Positions 57,500 to 64,000 of a stretch of DNA of 64,000 bases are shown piece by piece (position 1 is the first letter of the stretch; every line of letters starts with the position of its first letter). The notes under the pieces were generated by a model. It worked only from the letters and a program-made list of their open reading frames with translations, did no database searches and was not told the origin of the DNA. This DNA is from Hypericum androsaemum. Lineage: Eukaryota; Streptophyta; Magnoliopsida; Malpighiales; Hypericaceae. Made by a program: the position numbers and the translations under genes. The stretch covers positions 1,736,001 through 1,800,000 of the forward strand of contig OZ023198.1 in NCBI GenBank assembly GCA_963995505.1, written 5' to 3'.

Positions 57500-60400
57500 T
57501 TGCTTATGATTACAGCCATGAGAAATATCCACTTGAATTTACTAAGCGAAGAACTTTTGACATTTGAAGTTTGAAATTAATTCTCGAAGGGTGAGGGGAA
57601 GCATACCCGCGACTTTCTTCGAATTCGAGGTTAATCGAGAACTTTAATATAGGTTAAAAGTTATGAGTGTTTAGTAAATTATTGTATTGCTGAAAAGATT
57701 CTCGACATACAATATTCATAATTTCTCAAAGCTATGTGGATAGCTATGTGTTGAAAGAACAATAGGTTCTAAAGACTATTGATGTGATTAAAGTCTAATC
57801 TGTGGATGTACTCAATAAATAAGTTGATCGCACAATGAAAAAGGTGTCTATGTGAGATGTCCATTGTGATCAGCAAGCTAGCTATGGCTGGCCACATGCT
57901 CAAATGTTGAGTATGAAATTCACATTGTTCCATGCCTACAAAATTGGATCATGTGAATGGCCCTAATGCATATTGATAATGTTATGACATTTCATGAATG
58001 CAAACTGTCATCATGAGCTTAAAGAGGGCCGCCTCTTAGCAATCGAAGTTTATCATGAGGTGTATGCGACTAGTGTTTATTCCAGTGGGAGCAAATAGTA
58101 AGGTTGACCACTCTGGTGAAGGCAAATGGAATTTTTGGGAAACAAAAAAGTGAAACTGAACAGACTTAATCCGGACTCAACCCGAAAGAAGAGTTCTGAG
58201 GGTGAGAGGAATGTAAAGGTCTAACATTTCTGAGCTGAAATGTTTTAACTGTCAAATGAAGGGCACTATGCAATAGGTTGCACTGCCGAGAAGACGAGAC
58301 GTTCATTTAACTCACTTATGAGTGAATTAAATGTGTCTAGCTCCACCCTTCTAATTGAATATCACTTAATTGTGAGTGGCAATTCAATAGAGATAGACCA
58401 TGTGACAAAGAAATATAAAATATTTGTCGAATTTCGATGAGTACCAGCTGGAACAAGCTCCATAATATATACACGAGTAGAAGTTAAAATGGTTGGCTCA
58501 TGTAGACTGATCCTACAGACCGTGCTTCTACATGACATGTTATATACTCCGAGAAATTCATGGAATTTTATGTCTGTTCGTGTTTTTACTGACTCTTAGT
58601 TTCCATTGGATGATTGAGTACATCACACTTAATTAATTTTTTGGATAAGTCTTTACTCATTTTAGTTATTTAATGAATGGTTTCTCATCATGGATGTTGA
58701 TCTGTGAGATTTACATAGTGATGGTTTTTTCGTGATCACAACTCTTCTAACGTCTCGAGATGATGTTATGTTGTGATATTATAGACTGGGCCAAATTGGT
58801 CAAGAACGCATGAATTATCTTGTGTAGGCAGGATTAAAGGGTATTTAGAGAAAGCTGTATTTGCCCACATGCGAACGTTTCTAGATGGAAAAACCTAAAT
58901 GAGAGCCATTTGGCAAAATAACTAGATATGATTGTTCAGTGCAATTAATTCATTCTGACGTATGCGGACGAGTGAATGTGAGGGCAAGGCATGGGGCCTA
59001 TTATTATTATTTTATCACATAGATGACTATATTTATATATGGTCAAATCTATTTGATTTCTCACAAGTCTGAAGTTTTGTGTAACTTCAAGGCATTCGTG
59101 TATAATGTTGAGAATCAATTTGATCTGAAGATCAAGACCTTACAAATCGATTGTGGTCATGATTATCTTCTGATTTAAAATTTTCATGTGATAAAAATAG
59201 ATTGAACATGAGTGGTTCATTCCTTACATATCTCATTAGAATGAGATAGAGGAAAGAAGGAATTGAATTCTTCTTGACATGATTAGACATGTGATAGCGG
59301 AGGCAAATTAGCATTTATGCTTTGATGGATGTACGCTCCATACCGCCACATATGTCCTTTTTTTTGCCCTCTAAATATGTCACTTCTACTCCTCACCAGT
59401 TGTAGATAGGTCGACACCTTGATCTAAGCTACTTAAGACTGTGAGAGTAGATTTTCTTACGTCCATCTGTGTGAGTATCTTACAAAGAGTGTCTTTGTCG
59501 AATACTCATAAGTATCTGAGTGATACGTGTTCATGGGTGAACAACGCAATGGACAAGTGATATAAATTTTTACCACGAGATGTCATATTCTTGGAGAATA
59601 AGTTTTCTAAATTGGGAGAGGTGAGTAGCGACTTACCTTGTATAAAACTGATGAGCTAGAATCATCTGGATCACTCCTTCCGAGTGGGAGAATTATGAAG
59701 AAGAAAGTTACCACCTTCGGCTGATCCGGAAGTTCATGATCAAAATGATCTTCATCTCATTATGAGTATGAAGGATCTTCATCTCAGTTAGAGTATGATT
59801 GAGATGATTGATCTTTATCTCAATGGGAGTAAAATTCTAAAATTCAGTGTGAATTTGAAATATAACTTCTGTAGGAATACGATTCCAAATTACGATGAAT
59901 ATAAGAGATGTTTATCAAAACTGGAATTTTGTGAAGCTAAAAGAATAAATTTTTCACGCTAACGACTTAAGGTCAAAGGTGTGGGAAATACTCTCTTGAA
60001 TATAGATACAAGTGAGATTGCTTTTAGCAAATCCTATAAGATGAGAATGAACACAAGTATATTTCTGATGCTCTATCGGTTCCCAATTAGAATGAATTAG
60101 TTAGAGCAATGAAGAAAGTTATGACTTTCATAAAACAAAACCATGTTTAAGAACTGGTTAAATGTTGACCTACCTAAGGGGCGCAATTTGAGAATTAATA
60201 GTTTCTCGCGATTAAGCATAAAAGACTTGCTTAGCTGTCATAGAATTCACACAACGTGAAGACACTGACTATGAGAAGTCATTCTCGGTTGTTGTGAGAT
60301 TCATGCCTTTTAAGTTTATTTTGGCTATAATGACTTGCTTGATCGAGAGCTACATCAAATGGATGTAAAAACTGTACTTCTCGGTGGAGAATTGGATGGA

Positions 60401-62300
60401 GAAACCTATATGGTTCAACCAGAGGGTCAAATCCAAAAGAATGAGGCAGTAAACGTAGAGTTTGCTAATGTTGAGATTTGCTCATGGCCTCATACAGTCG
60501 TCAAGACAGTGTTGTACTCGTCATTTGATTTCGATCATGTCATATGATTTCGAATTGATTGACGAGTACTATGATGTCTATTTTAAATGCTCAAGAAAAA
60601 GTTTATCATTGTATATTGTATGTAGATAACATACGAATAGCCAGAATTGACTAAAGATATCTTATCAAGGTCAAAGTGTGTTTTTCAGCCAACTTTGAGA
60701 TAAAAGGTATGAGAGAGGTTGATTACATACTCGGAATTAGGATTTCGAGGAATCGTTTGAGTTGGACGATTCAAATGTGATGACAACAATCTATTGTATG
60801 CCCTAGTAGTCAAAAGCTCATTTTCTGAATAAAGATTTACATCCAAAAATACCTCAGAAGCTAAAGGATGTGATAGATGTCCTTTAAACGAATGCTATGG
60901 ATTGTCTCAATCCAAGCAAAGCACATTGACAAGCGGTCAAAGAAATTATGAAGTACTCAAAAATAATTATAGAATCATCATTGAGTTATCAAGTCAAGAC
61001 TTGATATTGAGGGGTTATTCTAATGCCTGTTGGGCTGAGATATGGATATGTGAAAATCCATATTGGGATTTATTCTTCTTGCTAATTGGAGTAGCTATCT
61101 CGTGGAGTAGCTATATATAGACTTGTGTCTATCTCCAAGTGAGCTGTAGGGACAGACTAATTTGCTTCTATAGCTGCTATGTAAGAAGTGGTATTATTAA
61201 GAAGAGTCTTAATCTATTTATCCCTAACGACCTCAAGAGAATCAGTGAGCAGATTCTTTGCGAAATAGTTGTGTGTAAAGAAATGAGCATGAAATACATA
61301 TTTACATGAGATATAAAGGCAGATCCAAAGTTGTACCTCAGATGTGTTTTGAGAAACATGTCAGGTCCCAGGATTTGCGAGTGAGTTATTTGTGCTCGTA
61401 TAGCATCTGTTGAATTTACTATTCAATGGAACTTGATGCTATGTCAGCAATACAGATGTAAATGTTATTTTGAGTGACATTTACTCCAATGCATGTCAGA
61501 CAGAGAAGTAGCCCACTCACACGGGTGTTTACCTCAGTGGGAGTCAGTGAGTTGATTCTTGACTGGGATGAGGCAATTTTAGAACATCATGAATTATCGA
61601 GTGCCTGTTCTAAAATATGAATGCCGTCTTGCTTAACTACAAGAGCAGTCTTGTTAAAGCGCAAGATTATGTGTAAGCAATAATTGCTACATTAAATGAG
61701 TTCTTGGAACTTATTGGATTATAAGAAATCCAACGGTAAGAAGTAAGTGGAACTTACCAAAATTCTGTCTTGTAAGCCTAGAGTAGTCTTTGTGTAGACT
61801 AAAGCTGGTGTTTGTAAACATCAAGGCTGATGCTCTAGTATGGTGTTATTTGCGAGAGACATGTGCTCCTTTAACAGGAAAGAACACCATAGCACATGAA
61901 TAGTGTCATGTGTGCTCTTCGACCAATGGATGGGAAATCAATTTTATTATTTAGTGATTTCAGTTTCCCTGGTGTGAGACCAACTCCGAAAACTATGGTT
62001 TCCGGAACTCTACCCTTAAGATCCTAAATATATTTTGGAAATATGATTCAGTGCTGCTAGCTTGGAAAGTCTTTAAAGGGTCATGTTTGATTCGACCTGG
62101 CAAGGCTGACTGGAAAAGCAGGCTGGATCATGATGGAAAAAATATTGTTAAGGGAGAAGGTTCTTTAATGATCACATTTGAAAAGCTTCGTGGTTCACTG
62201 GTGCACCTATTGTATTGAGAGCAATACAATAGTGAACACGAATAGATTGTTTCTGAAATCACATGTGGAAACAAAGAATGTGAGATGAGACCTAGAGTAA
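57500..62300 (+). pseudogene. Decayed copia gag-pol
   Basis: Recognisable pieces in order, spread over all three frames: the gag C-part at about 57900-58110 (ELKEGRL, VYHEVYA); a zinc knuckle at 58241-58281 (CFNCQMKG... with one base missing before the His); the GAG-pre-integrase/integrase region at about 58850-59180 (LPTCE, IHSD-like, FIDDY-like segments); and reverse transcriptase at 60335-60770 (ELHQMDVKT, GELDGETYMVQPEG). The catalytic box reads YVDN rather than YVDD near 60618-60630, followed by an EIKGMREVDYILGIRI segment. RNase H traces lie at 60990-61130 (GYSNACWAE, ISWSS). No frame longer than about 75 codons survives. The family resembles plant Tnt1/Angela-like copia elements. Confidence 0.85.
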
Positions 62301-62465
62301 GGCATACTTTACGTAATGGAGGTATCGAGATGCTATCATTCAAGTGGCCGAAATGTGCTCTTGAGTTTAGCTACGTGCACTCGATGTATGCTGGTCGCAC
62401 GAAATATTTGCCTATCACGATTAGAGACAATATTGAATATGTTCAATCATGTGTGAGTGGGAGAT

Positions 62466-62980
62466 TGTTGGAATATTCCACCCATGATCACCCATTATTA
62501 CATTACCCTCCATTAGTGGACAAGCCACTAATAATTAGTGGACTTGTCCACTAATTTTTCTCCTAACTTCTCCACTAATTAGGCTTAGTGGAGAGACCAC
62601 CATTGTAATGACAATGGTGGTATGATTCCTCCTTTAAGTAAGGAGGAGGAAGAACGAGAAGAGATGGGGGTAGAGCAGAAGAGAATTGGAAACACATTAA
62701 GGGAAAAATATATGATTGATCCCTGTGTTCTCGAATCGTCTCCAAGGCAAATAAAAGTCGTGGAAATTGTTCTTGACTCCGACATACCGTGAGCAAGAAC
62801 CGACCGGTGACAAGAATCCGTTACGATCCTGTGGATACGGCTCTACAACAAGTAAGTGTATTTACGATTTAACGAATTCATTTGTGAATTTATTTAACGT
62901 TACTTTTGATTCGATTTCTAGATTGTAATATGTTATAATCCACATGTATATATGTACATATGTGATAGTAGAAATCTTCA
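62466..62980 (+). repeat. 3' LTR
   Basis: 515 bp, identical by eye to 54841-55355, including the three U3 hairpins. Confidence 0.97.
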
Positions 62981-62985
62981 CAGAA

Positions 62986-64000
62986 AAAACAATCTTTTGT
63001 TGAAAACTATTTTTCTAATTGAGTCAACTATCTCCAAGTTAAGGAAAAAAGAGAGTCCCTTATTAGAATTCTTTCTTTTTCTTTCCAATCCTACTGCTAA
63101 AAGCCAAAAGAGTAGGGGATGCCTGAATTGGTGATATGTTTTTTTTTGGTAGAATGAATTGGTGATATGTTACTACTTTCTCGAGGGTAGATGTATTATT
63201 AGTTTTTGAAGAGCAATGTATTACTAGTTGAAAATGGTAAAAACATATACGAGTTAAGTTGGTGCAAGTTAATAATATACAAGACCACCTAAAAAACTTA
63301 ATGATATACTACATTTTTTTGAAATTTGATTGGAATAAGAATTTAAAATGATGACAAAACACTCATTAAATGTTGACATTGTAAGTTTGAAGACCATTTT
63401 TGAATACCTAGTTGCCAACTGCTACGCAAATATTTGGAAGAATGAATTGATTGATTTATCATAAAGATACGTCGCTTCATCTACAAATTGTTTTTTGTGT
63501 AGATAATTTATTTCTATGTGAAACTGTTCCAAGAACCGCGTTACTATTGGCACCGAAAAGCAAAGAATAATTAATAAAACAATAAAAAAAACTACAGATA
63601 TATGTTAGCGTACGGCCCAGCCAAATTTCGAATGCCCGTCGATGAACTTGGGTATGAACATGTAAACCCAGTCATATTTATGGGTTGTGGGCTTTTTTAC
63701 CAGTCCGGTGGGCTTGCACTATTTAGTATACTAGTGCTGAGCTGGGCCTGTAACGAGGCCCACCAATCTAGTGTGAGCCTAACTTTGCAAGGGCGAGTAA
63801 AACACACTGGGCGATCACCATTTTTTCTATAAATTTTGGCCAATGGTCAGTAAATTTTTTTTCTATATAGTCAATGTAAAATATTGCGAAAATAGAGGAA
63901 AATGGCTAGAGAACATTGAGCAAACTAGGGTATAAACCCTGACACGAACATAATCTTGGAGAATTGGTTTTATAACTAAGAAAGAGATGGTCTAATACAA
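62986..64000. other. Intergenic DNA to the window end
   Basis: No gene recognised. GGCCCA/GGGCC motifs cluster at 63613-63765, like the site-II clusters near 22.2 and 23.6 kb; they could belong to a promoter, but the nearest frame (63602-63832 plus, 76 codons) has no recognisable domain. Confidence 0.4.

Larger units (their letters stand above)
54841..62980 (+). mobile_element. Ty1/copia retrotransposon with identical LTRs and decayed interior
   Basis: An 8140-bp element on the plus strand. LTRs of 515 bp (54841-55355 and 62466-62980) start TGTTGGAATATTCC and end AGTAGAAATCTTCA; I find no difference between them. The target duplication CAGAA is exact (54836-54840 and 62981-62985). The PBS TTGGTATCAGAGC directly follows the 5' LTR; the polypurine tract GTGGGAGAT directly precedes the 3' LTR. 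The order leader, unknown open frame, gag, protease, integrase, reverse transcriptase, RNase H is recognisable, but the polyprotein is broken by many stops and indels. It must have been copied by proteins from another element. Confidence 0.97.

Noticed and set aside
1..64000. CRISPR arrays, rRNA, functional tRNA genes, bacterial-type operons
   Set aside because: None seen; the sequence is plant nuclear DNA. Direct repeats present are LTRs, minisatellites or local duplications.

Overview
This window is nuclear DNA from a flowering plant, most likely a eudicot. It has spliced cytosolic genes with short GT-AG introns, plant-specific families (WRKY factor, HIPP metallochaperone), long AT-rich intergenic DNA and many nested plant transposons. 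Only five genes look intact: RPL9 (about 4.0-5.2 kb, minus), an uncharacterised single-exon membrane-anchored protein (10.6-11.2 kb, plus), a group IIc WRKY factor with a 1.3-kb intron (14.0-15.9 kb, minus), an uncharacterised conserved plant protein (19.5-20.2 kb, minus) and a two-HMA isoprenylated HIPP protein (43.4-45.1 kb, plus). They are unrelated housekeeping or regulatory genes with no operon-like relation. No tRNA, rRNA or CRISPR array was found. Mobile DNA dominates the rest. Left third: two copies of one tRNA-derived SINE family with 16-18 bp target duplications (1.6 and 23.8 kb), a separate minus-strand SINE-like element (25.5 kb), a Mutator-type element carrying an apparent SET-domain gene fragment (6.5-8.9 kb), palindromic MITEs (5.5 and 22.5 kb), two minisatellite tracts, and a deletion-derivative copia element (11.5-13.8 kb). 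Middle: a complete minus-strand Ty1/copia element with 607-bp LTRs and duplication TTGTT (26.6-31.8 kb), a LINE tail at 35.5 kb, a 5'-truncated LINE (37.8-38.9 kb) carrying a 343-bp TRIM element, and a perfect 273-bp tandem duplication (41.4-42.0 kb). Right third: a Mutator-like element with a 9-bp duplication and a nested LTR element (46.4-49.0 kb), a long AT-rich tract, and an 8.1-kb copia element (54.8-63.0 kb). The most surprising observation is this last element. Its two 515-bp LTRs appear identical by eye and it has a perfect 5-bp target duplication, so it inserted very recently. Yet its gag-pol is decayed throughout, and an unrecognised 130-codon open frame sits between the leader and gag. 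This suggests a non-autonomous family mobilised in trans. Other points of note are a GC-AG intron and two frame-preserving introns in the HIPP gene, and the Mutator element with the gene fragment. All calls come from reading the sequence; no database search was run.
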